Assembly: GCA_019420045.1 (NCBI GenBank)
Contig: JAHZHY010000194.1
Span: 1 to 11,236 of the forward strand
Reading direction: 5' to 3'
Length of the DNA: 11,236 bases
Origin: Clostridiales bacterium
GTDB taxonomy: Bacteria > Bacillota > Clostridia > Oscillospirales > Butyricicoccaceae
Shown here piece after piece: positions 1-6,274 of the stretch. The number at the start of each line of letters is the position of its first letter. Position 1 is the stretch's first letter. Made by a program: the position numbers and the translations under genes. Under the pieces are notes generated by a model. It saw only the letters and a list, made by a program, of their open reading frames with translations. It was not told the DNA's origin and made no database searches.

Positions 1-471
1 TTCTGGCCCTTGTATCTGACACCCTGGGGAGCACAAAGGGCTTTTCAGCGGCAGTATCACTGGGGCCCGGGGCAGGTTCTTTGTCAGGAAAAAGGGCAGC
101 GGGAATACCGGCTGCTTGCCTGGGAAGGGGATACCGCTCTGGTGGTATTGCAGCGCTGGGGGCCCTTCTGGATGGCCGAGGGCAATGTACCGGCCATTTT
201 GATGGGGGAAAAGGGCCTTTTGTACAGCTGGCGCAGCTGGGGCGGAAAGGAATGTGAGCTTGTGGTCTATGGCAGAGCCCAGGACAGACGGATTCGCCAG
301 GTTGAGGTGGAATTTCTCACCGGAGAAACAAGAAGGCAGGAAGTGACCCGGGAAGGTGCTTTTCTGCTTGTGGAGAGCCGGGGCACCTCCGATGATTTTT
401 ATGTAAAAACCATCCGGGGATTGGATCAGAAGGGCAGCATCATAACCGAAGATGTGATCATCAAACGATAA
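1..471 (+). CDS. 3' part of an unrecognised protein gene (5' end outside window)
   Basis: The frame is open from the first base (TTC TGG CCC TTG) to a TAA at 469-471, giving at least 156 codons. The TTG at position 10 could act as a start, but no stop precedes it and no ribosome binding site is visible, so the gene most likely begins upstream. The product is Trp- and Arg-rich, with many short hydrophobic/charged alternations and a C-terminus ending ITEDVIIKR. I see no transmembrane segment, signal peptide or catalytic motif and do not recognise a family. The alternation (for example RIRQVEVEFLTGETRRQEV) would suit a beta-strand-rich fold, but that is only an impression. The gene ends just before a strong hairpin terminator and is convergent with the DUF1275 gene, so it closes a transcription unit entering from the left. 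Confidence 0.65.
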   Translation, partial: FWPLYLTPWGAQRAFQRQYHWGPGQVLCQEKGQREYRLLAWEGDTALVVLQRWGPFWMAEGNVPAILMGEKGLLYSWRSWGGKECELVVYGRAQDRRIRQVEVEFLTGETRRQEVTREGAFLLVESRGTSDDFYVKTIRGLDQKGSIITEDVIIKR

Positions 472-477
472 GAGCGC

Positions 478-506
478 AAAAAAGGACGGCATCTGCCGTC
501 CTTTTT
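478..506. terminator. Bidirectional intrinsic terminator
   Basis: A perfect inverted repeat lies between the two convergent genes. The left arm AAGGACGGC (482-490) pairs with GCCGTCCTT (495-503) around the loop ATCT. The stem is preceded by an A-run and followed by a T-run, so it can end transcription from both directions. It serves the plus-strand gene ending at 471 and the minus-strand gene ending at 517. Confidence 0.9.
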
Positions 507-516
507 GGTTGAGTAT

Positions 517-1218
517 TTAGAGCTGAGCAGTTTTTCGATCGGCCCGGAGCAGGTCCACAAAGAGAATGCCCAGGGGGATGAGGGTGAAGAGCAGGGCCCG
601 GCCCAAAAACAGTCGGCACAGCACTGTAGCGATGACACCACCCAGAACGAAAAGCACCAGCATACTCAAATGGCACAAAAGCCGTCCCACATGATCCCAG
701 TTGCGATGGCGCACTGCTTTTGCGAAAAAGATGCCCATCTGGCGCACATGGTTGGTGCAGAAGGTAGTAGCCATGGGAATGCCTTGGGTTTTGCGGAAAG
801 TGTTATACTGCATGGAGCAGATAAAATTGATCACCACCTGGGTAATTGCAAAGGGGGCGCTTTCTGGAAGCAAACCCAGAAAAACAACGGCCACCATCTC
901 CACCAAGATCAGGAGGGTATCCCAACGCATCCAGCCCAGCTGCTCCATGGTGGAGGATGCAGCTTCGGACAAAACCGCCCCCAGGAAATAGGCGCTCATA
1001 GGGATGAGAAAATACAGAGCATGACTCCATTGGGCCCGGCCCAGAGCCATGGCGAAGAGGACAAAGTTGGCGGTTTGGGCATTGCAGAACACCCCGCCCC
1101 GGATGGAGTAAGTAAAGGCACCAAAAAAACCGCCTACCCCCATCAGAACGGCAAAGACCCAAAAACGCTGGGCTTCCACAGGGGCGGAGTCCGATTCATA
1201 CAGCTTGATTTTTTTCAT
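517..1218 (-). CDS. DUF1275 (YoaK-family) integral membrane protein
   Basis: The gene encodes 233 residues, a usual length for DUF1275 proteins, which are predicted small-molecule permeases of unproven substrate. The family signature is visible in the first quarter: a Gly-rich GGFFGAFTY segment followed by RGGVFCNAQTANFVLFAMAL. About six hydrophobic segments follow, at roughly residues 18-38, 66-88, 99-117, 120-137, 178-200 and 203-222. The C-terminus is basic (RADRKTAQL). The ATG at 1218 is preceded by AAAGGATG about five bases upstream on the minus strand, which supports this start. The gene begins 33 bases after the stop of the upstream minus-strand gene, so the two probably share a transcript. 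It ends at the bidirectional terminator at 478-506. The family call is firm; the transported substrate cannot be inferred. Confidence 0.85.
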   Translation of the reverse strand: MKKIKLYESDSAPVEAQRFWVFAVLMGVGGFFGAFTYSIRGGVFCNAQTANFVLFAMALGRAQWSHALYFLIPMSAYFLGAVLSEAASSTMEQLGWMRWDTLLILVEMVAVVFLGLLPESAPFAITQVVINFICSMQYNTFRKTQGIPMATTFCTNHVRQMGIFFAKAVRHRNWDHVGRLLCHLSMLVLFVLGGVIATVLCRLFLGRALLFTLIPLGILFVDLLRADRKTAQL

Positions 1219-1251
1219 GAGATCATCCTTTGTTTGCGTACGGGAAGGGGA

Positions 1252-1848
1252 TCAGGCCTTGCCCAAATAGGTTTTCATTTCTGGGGTAGGAGGAATTTTC
1301 CCCTTTTTCAGCATACGGGCCATTCGTCCCACCATGCCGCTCTGGGAACCATCACTGGTGGCGCCGTCCCGCAAAGCCAGCAGGCACATTTCCGCGGCAC
1401 CCTGGAAATCGCCCCGTTTTTCCAGCACCATAGCCAGGCGTTTGTAACCTTCCCCATGGGTAAAGATCCAATCTCCCTTTTCCAGCTGCGGCAAAATATC
1501 CTTCCGCAGGGAGATGGCCTGGTTGCACAGGAGCAGGAATTCATCGGCAGCCGGGCCTTCAAAAACACCGCTGCTGCGCAAAGCGTTATAGGCTTTGGGG
1601 ATCTGGGTCACCAGAAGGGAATAGCGGGAGCGCTGCTCCATGATCTCCTCCCCATAGGGGGTTTGCTGGTTGATGGCTGCAAATGGGTCCGGCGTGGTTT
1701 CGGCCGGCACTTCCGGTGTGCTTTCTGAGGGAGCAGAGGGTTCTTCCGTTACTTTTTCCTCCACTGGTTCCGGCTGAGGGACCTCTGGGGAGCCATCAGG
1801 ATTTTCCGGTCCAGTGAACATTTTTTTGATGGACTGCAAAAAACTCAT
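1252..1848 (-). CDS. Hypothetical protein with an acidic Pro/Glu-rich linker
   Basis: The product is 198 residues long if started at the ATG at 1848 (MSFLQSIKKMF). A longer reading from 1902 adds 18 residues with no better ribosome binding site, and its sequence looks non-coding. GGAGAGG at 1862-1868 lies 13 bases from the chosen start, which is wide, so the start is not certain. The protein has three parts. Residues 1-11 form a short amphipathic N-terminus. Residues 12-55 are a low-complexity linker rich in Pro, Glu, Ser and Thr. Residues 60-198 form a mostly helical domain containing Tyr-Ser-Leu-Leu, GEGYKRLAMVLEKRGDFQGA and DGATSDGSQSGMVGRMARML segments. The helical part, especially the KRGDFQGAAEMCLLAL stretch, resembles a tetratricopeptide-like helix pair, but that is a weak impression. 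It lies upstream of, and probably in one operon with, the DUF1275 gene. I do not recognise the family. Confidence 0.7.
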   Translation of the reverse strand: MSFLQSIKKMFTGPENPDGSPEVPQPEPVEEKVTEEPSAPSESTPEVPAETTPDPFAAINQQTPYGEEIMEQRSRYSLLVTQIPKAYNALRSSGVFEGPAADEFLLLCNQAISLRKDILPQLEKGDWIFTHGEGYKRLAMVLEKRGDFQGAAEMCLLALRDGATSDGSQSGMVGRMARMLKKGKIPPTPEMKTYLGKA

Positions 1849-1930
1849 GTTGATTTCCGATCCTCTCCAAAATAAAACAAAAAAATAGCTGTCTCCTGAC
1901 ATTTCGAATCTGCGGCTAGGGTTGCTATGT

Positions 1931-2040
1931 CATGGAGCATCAGCAAAATGGTATATTGGCCAGGTTTTCGGTTGTCCCGCAGGCGGGACGAGAAAACGGC
2001 CGCAAAAATCTGTATAATAACCACTTTGTGGTTATTATAC
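1931..2040 (+). repeat. 110-bp structured repeat, unit 1
   Basis: This is the first of two adjacent 110-bp units, about 89% identical (12 differences counted by eye). It contains two hairpins. Hairpin A (1958-2001) is nested: GGCC pairs with GGCC, GTTTTC with GAAAAC, and GTCCCGC with GCGGGAC. Hairpin B (2012-2040) is a perfect 13-bp stem, GTATAATAACCAC against GTGGTTATTATAC, with a TTT loop. Hairpin B places TATAAT on both strands. The short inverted ends TGGTATA (1949-1955) and TATACCA (2036-2042) bound a 94-bp core, as a small MITE-like or REP-like element would have. No reading frame fits. Confidence 0.85.
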
Positions 2041-2150
2041 CATGAAGCGAATGCAAAATGGTATATTGGCCAGGTTTTCGGTTGTCCCGTAGGCGGGACG
2101 AGAAAACGGCCATAAAAGTCTGTATAATAATCGCTTTGCGGTTATTATAC
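2041..2150 (+). repeat. 110-bp structured repeat, unit 2
   Basis: This second tandem copy repeats both hairpins, at 2068-2111 and 2122-2150. Relative to unit 1, hairpin A carries C to T at 2090, turning a C-G pair into T-G. Hairpin B carries a double change (A-T to G-C) and one C-G to T-G change. All of these keep pairing in plus-strand RNA, whereas the T-G changes would be A-C mismatches in minus-strand RNA. Five of the remaining differences fall in the 20-bp linker at the unit start. TGGTATA (2059-2065) and TATACCA (2146-2152) bound the core as in unit 1. Confidence 0.85.
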
Positions 2151-2173
2151 CACGAAAGAAGAAGAAGGGGCAA
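2144..2173 (-). promoter_or_regulatory. Candidate minus-strand promoter for the hypothetical-DUF1275 operon
   Basis: On the minus strand, TTGCCC (2173-2168) is followed after 18 bases by TATAAT (2149-2144). The -10 box is preceded by TG plus one base (TGGTATAAT), an extended -10. Transcription would begin near 2137 and run through both 110-bp units before reaching the ATG at 1848, giving a leader of almost 290 bases. Unit 1 also carries TGGTATAAT on the minus strand (2042-2034), but I see no matching -35 box there. I found no better promoter closer to 1848. Confidence 0.45.
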
Positions 2174-2253
2174 CTTTTATAACAAAAGAAGGGAAAAAGA
2201 GGTAGGATGTGCTGGAAAAAGACCCTTGTTGTCTTTTTTTTTGCTGGGGTTTG

Positions 2254-2262
2254 TGGTATAGT
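2254..2262 (+). promoter_or_regulatory. Candidate extended -10 promoter for lrgA-lrgB-yfbR
   Basis: TGGTATAGT is an extended -10 element (TATAGT at 2257-2262). The region 17 bases upstream is a run of T (2234-2239) rather than a clear -35 box, so recognition would rest on the extended -10. Transcription would start near 2269, giving a leader of about 50 bases. That leader contains the inverted repeat CGGGAAA (2272-2278) and TTTCCCG (2284-2290) with a five-base loop. This could be a protein-binding site or an RNA hairpin, and no T-run follows it. Confidence 0.4.
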
Positions 2263-2317
2263 ACCCCCTGGCGGGAAAATCCCTTTCCCGGCAAATTCTT
2301 GTTTCGCGAGGTGTTCT

Positions 2318-2677
2318 ATGGCAATTCTCACTCAGATCGGCGTGGTGCTGGGAGTGTGTCTTGTGGGGGAACTGGTGGCCCAGGTCCTGCCCTTTCCCTT
2401 TCCCTCCAGTGTCATCGCCATGGTGCTTTTGTTCGTCCTGTTGTGCGCAAAAGTGATAAAACCCCACCATATCCGTCAGAAGGGGGATTTCCTGCTGAAA
2501 AACATGGCGTTTTTCTTCATTCCCGCCGGGGTGGGAATTTTGGAGCATTATGACCGGTTGAAAGCCAATTTGCTGCCCTTCCTGGCCGTGTGTGTGCTCA
2601 CCACCTTCATCACTTTTTTTGTCTCGGCCATGACGGTGCGGGCCATGATGGCTTTGCAGAAAAAAGGAGGGAAATAA
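2318..2677 (+). CDS. lrgA: CidA/LrgA-family membrane protein
   Basis: The product is 119 residues, the usual size for CidA/LrgA. The start at 2318 was chosen because GAGGTG (2308-2313) sits five bases upstream and because the family begins with this hydrophobic segment. Extending to 2207 would add a 37-residue tail that overlaps the promoter region. Conserved features are PFPFPSSVIAMVLLFVLL at residues 24-41, matching the family's P-x-P-G-S-V-I-G-M-L-L motif, and FFFIPAGVGI at about 64-73. Four membrane segments are evident. CidA/LrgA proteins were first described as holin-like partners in autolysis. Bacillus subtilis PftA/PftB and Streptococcus LrgAB were later reported to move pyruvate. The next gene, lrgB, starts one base after this stop. 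Annotation as a pyruvate transporter subunit is plausible but inferred. Confidence 0.88.
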   Translation: MAILTQIGVVLGVCLVGELVAQVLPFPFPSSVIAMVLLFVLLCAKVIKPHHIRQKGDFLLKNMAFFFIPAGVGILEHYDRLKANLLPFLAVCVLTTFITFFVSAMTVRAMMALQKKGGK

Positions 2678-2678
2678 C

Positions 2679-3356
2679 ATGAAAGAAGTGTTGCAGTCTC
2701 CTTTGTTTGGCATCGTTTTGTCGGTGTTTGCCTTTCAGGTGGGGTTGTTTTTTAATAAAAAAACCGGCTCGCCTTTGTGCAATCCACTGCTCATTGCGGT
2801 GGCGCTGATCATTGCAGTCATCAAAATCTTTCACATTCCCCTGGAATGGTATCAGAAGGGCGGCGATGTGATCGCCATTTTCCTGGCTCCCGCCACCGCT
2901 TGCTTGGCCCTTTCGGTCTATGGACAGATCAAACAGTTGAAGCGGCATTTGCTTCCGGTGGTGGCCGGCTGCTTTATGGGTTCCTGCGCTTCGGTCATCA
3001 GCGTCATTGTTCTCTGCCGCCTTTTCGGCCTGGATGAGACCATGACGGCTTCCCTTATCCCCAAATCGGTGACCACTCCCATCGCCATGGAGCTTTCGGC
3101 CCAGGGAGGGGGCGTGCCTGCCTTCACAGTGGCAGCGGTGATCTTTACCGGCATTCTGGGGGCCATTACAGCGCCTTTGCTGGTCAAGCTGCTGCGGGTA
3201 AAGGAGCCGGTGGAAAAGGGCGTGGCCATCGGCACTTGCAGCCATGCCATCGGCACCACCAAGGCTCTGGAAATGGGCGAGCTGGAAGGGGCCATGAGCG
3301 GCATCAGCATCGGGGTGGCCGGCATCGCCACAGTGATTATCTGCCTGTTTTTGTAA
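2679..3356 (+). CDS. lrgB: LrgB/CidB-family membrane protein
   Basis: The product has 225 residues, the standard LrgB length, and is very hydrophobic with several membrane segments. Family motifs visible are LIPKSVTTPIAMELS around residues 126-140, and GTCSHAIGTTKALEMGELEG followed by AMSGISIGVAG around residues 186-216. The ATG at 2679 is preceded by AAAGGAGG (2663-2670), a strong ribosome binding site inside the end of lrgA. LrgB is the obligate partner of LrgA; together they form the holin-like/antiholin-like pair later reported as a pyruvate facilitator (PftB in Bacillus). The yfbR gene follows after 12 bases. No gene for the LytS/LytT two-component system that often controls lrgAB is in this window. 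Confidence 0.9.
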   Translation: MKEVLQSPLFGIVLSVFAFQVGLFFNKKTGSPLCNPLLIAVALIIAVIKIFHIPLEWYQKGGDVIAIFLAPATACLALSVYGQIKQLKRHLLPVVAGCFMGSCASVISVIVLCRLFGLDETMTASLIPKSVTTPIAMELSAQGGGVPAFTVAAVIFTGILGAITAPLLVKLLRVKEPVEKGVAIGTCSHAIGTTKALEMGELEGAMSGISIGVAGIATVIICLFL

Positions 3357-3368
3357 AGGGGGGACAAG

Positions 3369-3974
3369 GTGAAAGAATATAGTTTCTATGCTCTTTTGCT
3401 GCGGATGAAATACATCCAGCGCTGGGGGCTGATGCGCAGCAGCATCCCGGAAAACCTCAGCGAGCACGCGCTGGAAACGGCGGTGATCGCCCACGCCCTG
3501 GCGGTGATCCAGAACACCTACTTGGGGGGCGGCGCTCAGCCGGAACGAGTGGCCACCATGGCCCTGTTCCACGATGCCTCGGAAATCCTCACTGGGGATC
3601 TGCCCACACCGGTAAAACACAACGATCCGGCGTTGCGTCAGGCCTACCGGGCCATTGAGGACCGGGCCAGAGAGAGCCTTCTGGGCTTCTTGCCCGATGC
3701 TCTGCGCCAGGCTTACCGTCCTATTCTGTTCTGCGAGGAGCAGGACCCGCAGCTTTACCGCTATGTGAAAGCGGCAGACAAGATCTCCGCCTACCTCAAA
3801 TGCATTCAGGAGAAAAAAAGCGGCAATGACGAGTTTGAAAGCGCCGCCCGCCAGCTGTACCGCTCCATCCAGGCGCTGGCTCTTCCGGCCGCTGACTATT
3901 TTATGTCCCATTTTGCCCCTGCTTTTTCTCTCACCTTGGATGAGCAGCAGAGCGCCGGGGTAGAGTTTCAGTAA
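3369..3974 (+). CDS. yfbR: YfbR-family HD-domain 5'-deoxynucleotidase
   Basis: The product has 201 residues against 199 for Escherichia coli YfbR, an HD-superfamily enzyme that dephosphorylates deoxyribonucleoside 5'-monophosphates using a divalent metal. The alignment is nearly collinear. Arg18-Trp19 (QRWGLMR) matches the nucleotide-binding Arg-Trp of YfbR, His33 lies in SEHAL, His68-Asp69 is the HD pair in LFHDASE, TGDLPTPVK covers residues 75-83, and Asp137 lies in KAADKISAYLK. All expected metal ligands are therefore present. The start is GTG at 3369, 12 bases after lrgB, with AAAGGGGGG just upstream. The start also matches the E. coli N-terminus, so the downstream ATG at Met13 is unlikely. 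Being the third gene of an lrgAB operon is unusual; co-transcription suggests shared expression but not a shared pathway. Confidence 0.9.
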   Translation: MKEYSFYALLLRMKYIQRWGLMRSSIPENLSEHALETAVIAHALAVIQNTYLGGGAQPERVATMALFHDASEILTGDLPTPVKHNDPALRQAYRAIEDRARESLLGFLPDALRQAYRPILFCEEQDPQLYRYVKAADKISAYLKCIQEKKSGNDEFESAARQLYRSIQALALPAADYFMSHFAPAFSLTLDEQQSAGVEFQ

Positions 3975-4057
3975 AGTCAAGGGGCCGAAAAGTTGCGGAA
4001 TCCGGGGAAAATATAGAGGGATGCCGGGTTTTCGCAGGGGAAAATGGCGCAAAGCGC

Positions 4058-4086
4058 TTGCACTTCTGGATAAAATACCGTACAAT
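4058..4086 (+). promoter_or_regulatory. Sigma-A-type promoter for pgk-tpiA-gpmI
   Basis: TTGCAC (4058-4063) and TACAAT (4081-4086) are separated by the optimal 17 bases. Transcription would begin near 4093, leaving a leader of about 140 bases before pgk. It lies about 80 bases after the yfbR stop, so the glycolytic genes have their own start. No clear terminator after yfbR was found, so read-through from the lrg operon is possible. Confidence 0.75.
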
Positions 4087-4100
4087 GGATAGGAAAACAG

Positions 4101-4151
4101 AAGAGAGAAGAGCACACAGGCGTTTTGTGCCCTGAGGGTTCTTCTCTTTTT
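4101..4151 (+). terminator. Terminator-like hairpin in the pgk leader (possible attenuator)
   Basis: In the untranslated leader, AAGAGAGAAGA (4101-4111) can pair with TCTTCTCTTTT (4140-4150). Inside this, GCACA (4112-4116) pairs with TGTGC (4126-4130). A nine-base bulge (4131-4139) sits on the 3' side. A short T-run (4147-4151) ends the structure, partly within the stem. The position, between a strong promoter and the first gene, is where an attenuator would be. The bulge and the A/U-rich outer stem make it weaker than the two classical terminators in this window. It could instead stabilise the 5' end. Confidence 0.35.
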
Positions 4152-4236
4152 GGCTGGGGCCTTCGCCGCACCCGGCAGCTGCGGTAGAAGAGAGACAAAA
4201 TATGGTGAGAGTTGCCGGAGAAGAGGGATTATCGTG

Positions 4237-5433
4237 ATGAACTTCAACAAAAAGACCGTGCGCGATATCGATGTGCGCGGCAAAAAAGTGTTGATCCGCT
4301 GCGATTTCAACACCCCCATTGACGAGAATGGGCATCTGACCGATGAAAGACGCATCCAGGGGGCTCTGCCCACCCTGCGCTATCTGATCACCAGCGGTGC
4401 CGCTGTCATCGTCGTATCCCATTTGGGGCGTCCCAAGGGCCAGTATAACCCCAAGTACACTCTGAAGCCGGTGGCCAAGCGCCTTTCCGAGCTGCTGAAA
4501 ATGCCGGTGACTCTGGCGAATGATGTGATCGGGGAGGATGCCGACCGTTTGTGCGCCGCTATCCAGCCCGGTGAGATCGTCATGCTGGAAAATGTCCGTT
4601 TCCATAAGGAAGAGGAAAAGAACGATCCGGCTTTTTCCCAGAAGCTGGCCTCCTATGCTGATGTGTATGTGAATGACGCTTTCGGTACCTCCCACAGAGC
4701 TCACAGCTCTACCGCCGGCGTGGCAGCCTATCTCCCCGCCGTCTGCGGCTTTTTGATCGAGAAGGAAATTTCGGTGATCGGCAAGGCCCTCACCAACCCG
4801 GCCCGTCCCTTTGTGGCTATCACCGGCGGCGCCAAAGTCTCTGACAAGATCGGTGTCATCAACGCCCTGATCGATCAGTGCGACACCGTCATTATCGGCG
4901 GCGCCATGAGCTACACCTTCCTGCGGGCACTCAGCGGCGAAGTGGGCAACTCCCCCTGCGAGCTGGACAAGCTGGATGTGGCTGCCGATATCATTACACG
5001 GGCGTTGGAAGGGGATGTTCGGCTGGTGCTGCCCGACGATGTGGTGGTGACCAAGGAATTTGCCCCTGATGCGGACGCATATGTGGTGGATGCCCGTCAT
5101 ATGCCCGACGGTATGGGCGGCATGGATATGGGCCCCCGCACCATTGAAAAGTTCAAGCGCTATTTGAAGGATGCCGGAACGGTGGTGTGGAACGGGCCTC
5201 TGGGTGTGTTCGAATTTGATAAATTCGCTGGCAGCACACGGGAGATCGCCCGGGCTGTGGCCGAGTCGGGAGCCGTGTCCATCATTGGCGGCGGTGACAG
5301 TGCCGCAGCCATTGAGCAGCTGGGCTTCTCCGACCGGGTGACCCACATCTCCACCGGCGGCGGCGCTTCCCTGGAACTCATCGAGGGTAAGGAACTGCCG
5401 GGCATTGCCTGCCTGATGGATTCCGACGAATAA
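4237..5433 (+). CDS. pgk: Phosphoglycerate kinase
   Basis: The cytosolic enzyme transfers phosphate from 1,3-bisphosphoglycerate to ADP, the first ATP-yielding step of glycolysis. The 398-residue length is standard. The substrate site is visible as Arg21, Asp23 and Asn25 in RCDFNTPIDENG. VSHLGRPKG, LENVRFHKEEE and VNDAFGTSHRAHSSTAG follow in the N-domain. The C-domain has ITGGAKVSDKIGVINALID, WNGPLGVFEFDKFAGST and the nucleotide-binding IIGGGDSAAAI and ISTGGGASLELIEGK. The ATG at 4237 was chosen because it aligns with the family start and AGAGGG (4222-4227) lies nine bases upstream. The adjacent GTG at 4234 would have six-base spacing and cannot be excluded. An extension to 4150 lies in the leader. 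It is the first gene of the pgk-tpiA-gpmI operon; tpiA follows after 48 bases. Confidence 0.97.
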   Translation: MNFNKKTVRDIDVRGKKVLIRCDFNTPIDENGHLTDERRIQGALPTLRYLITSGAAVIVVSHLGRPKGQYNPKYTLKPVAKRLSELLKMPVTLANDVIGEDADRLCAAIQPGEIVMLENVRFHKEEEKNDPAFSQKLASYADVYVNDAFGTSHRAHSSTAGVAAYLPAVCGFLIEKEISVIGKALTNPARPFVAITGGAKVSDKIGVINALIDQCDTVIIGGAMSYTFLRALSGEVGNSPCELDKLDVAADIITRALEGDVRLVLPDDVVVTKEFAPDADAYVVDARHMPDGMGGMDMGPRTIEKFKRYLKDAGTVVWNGPLGVFEFDKFAGSTREIARAVAESGAVSIIGGGDSAAAIEQLGFSDRVTHISTGGGASLELIEGKELPGIACLMDSDE

Positions 5434-5481
5434 AAAGGCCTGGGAGAGAAAAAGGGAAGAGAAACAAAAAAGAGGAAATCT

Positions 5482-6252
5482 ATGAACAGAAGATACCGCA
5501 AAACCATTATTGCTGGGAACTGGAAAATGAACAAAACCCCGGCAGAAACCAAAGAATTCATCGCGCAGCTCAAGCCCCATGCGGCCCGGGCCAAGTGGTG
5601 CGAGACCGTGCTGTGCGTGCCTTATATCGATTTGCCTGCGGCAGTGAAGGCCGCCAAAAATACCCGGGTCTTTATTGCGGCCCAGAATATGCACCATGCC
5701 GAAAGCGGCGCCTATACCGGAGAAGTGTCCGGACCCATGCTCTGTTCTTTGGGAGTCAAGTATGTGGTCGTCGGCCATTCGGAACGCCGCCAGTATTTCG
5801 GCGAGACCGATGAAATCGTGGCTCAGAAGGTGCAGGCTGCCCTCAAGTGCGGTCTGCGGCCCATTGTGTGCGTGGGCGAGTCCCTGGCCCAGAGGGAAAA
5901 GAATCTGACTCTGGATCATGTGCGGATGCAGATCAAAACCATCTTCTTTGGGGTGGACCCCAAGGATGTGAAGAAGATCGTGGTGGCCTATGAGCCCATC
6001 TGGGCCATCGGCACCGGCAAGACCGCCACAGCGGAACAGGCCGACGAAGTGGGCCGGGCCATCCGGGAATGCATCCGGGAGATCTATGGCGCCCGCCATG
6101 CCCGGTCGGTGACCATCCTCTATGGGGGCAGCATGAACCCCCAGAACGCCGGAGAACTGCTGGCCATGCCCGATGTGGACGGCGGTCTGATCGGCGGCGC
6201 TTCTCTGGACTGGGAGAAGTTTGTGGATGTGATGGAAAGCGCCAACCAGTAA
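5482..6252 (+). CDS. tpiA: Triosephosphate isomerase
   Basis: The enzyme interconverts dihydroxyacetone phosphate and glyceraldehyde 3-phosphate in the cytosol. At 256 residues it has the normal TIM-barrel length. The catalytic residues are all present: Asn13 and Lys15 in AGNWKMN, His99 in VVVGHSERRQYFGE, and Glu171 in VAYEPIWAIGTGKTAT, which also carries the start of mobile loop 6. The phosphate-binding ends LYGGSM and GGLIGGASL are intact. AGAGGAA (5471-5476) precedes the ATG by five bases. It lies 48 bases after pgk and 22 bases before gpmI, all on one strand, with no promoter or terminator that I can see between them, so the three are probably co-transcribed. Confidence 0.97.
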   Translation: MNRRYRKTIIAGNWKMNKTPAETKEFIAQLKPHAARAKWCETVLCVPYIDLPAAVKAAKNTRVFIAAQNMHHAESGAYTGEVSGPMLCSLGVKYVVVGHSERRQYFGETDEIVAQKVQAALKCGLRPIVCVGESLAQREKNLTLDHVRMQIKTIFFGVDPKDVKKIVVAYEPIWAIGTGKTATAEQADEVGRAIRECIREIYGARHARSVTILYGGSMNPQNAGELLAMPDVDGGLIGGASLDWEKFVDVMESANQ

Positions 6253-6274
6253 TGGCCTTTGGGAAGGAAACAGA

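Noticed and set aside
505..1728. Long plus-strand open frame over the DUF1275 and hypothetical genes
   Set aside because: It is His/Gln-rich, of the type produced antisense to coding DNA. It covers two better-supported minus-strand genes and starts inside the terminator region.
1931..2150. CRISPR array or riboswitch interpretation of the 110-bp repeats
   Set aside because: Only two copies are present, repeat and spacer are not distinguishable, the 110-bp period is too long for CRISPR, and no cas gene is nearby. No known riboswitch core was recognised.
2207..2317. N-terminal extension of lrgA from position 2207
   Set aside because: It spans the extended -10 promoter and the leader hairpin and does not resemble family N-termini. 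GAGGTG before 2318 supports the shorter start.
2610..4373. Very long minus-strand open frame opposite lrgB and yfbR
   Set aside because: Both plus-strand genes show full family motifs. The minus product is low-complexity His/Gln/Arg-rich shadow sequence with no domain.
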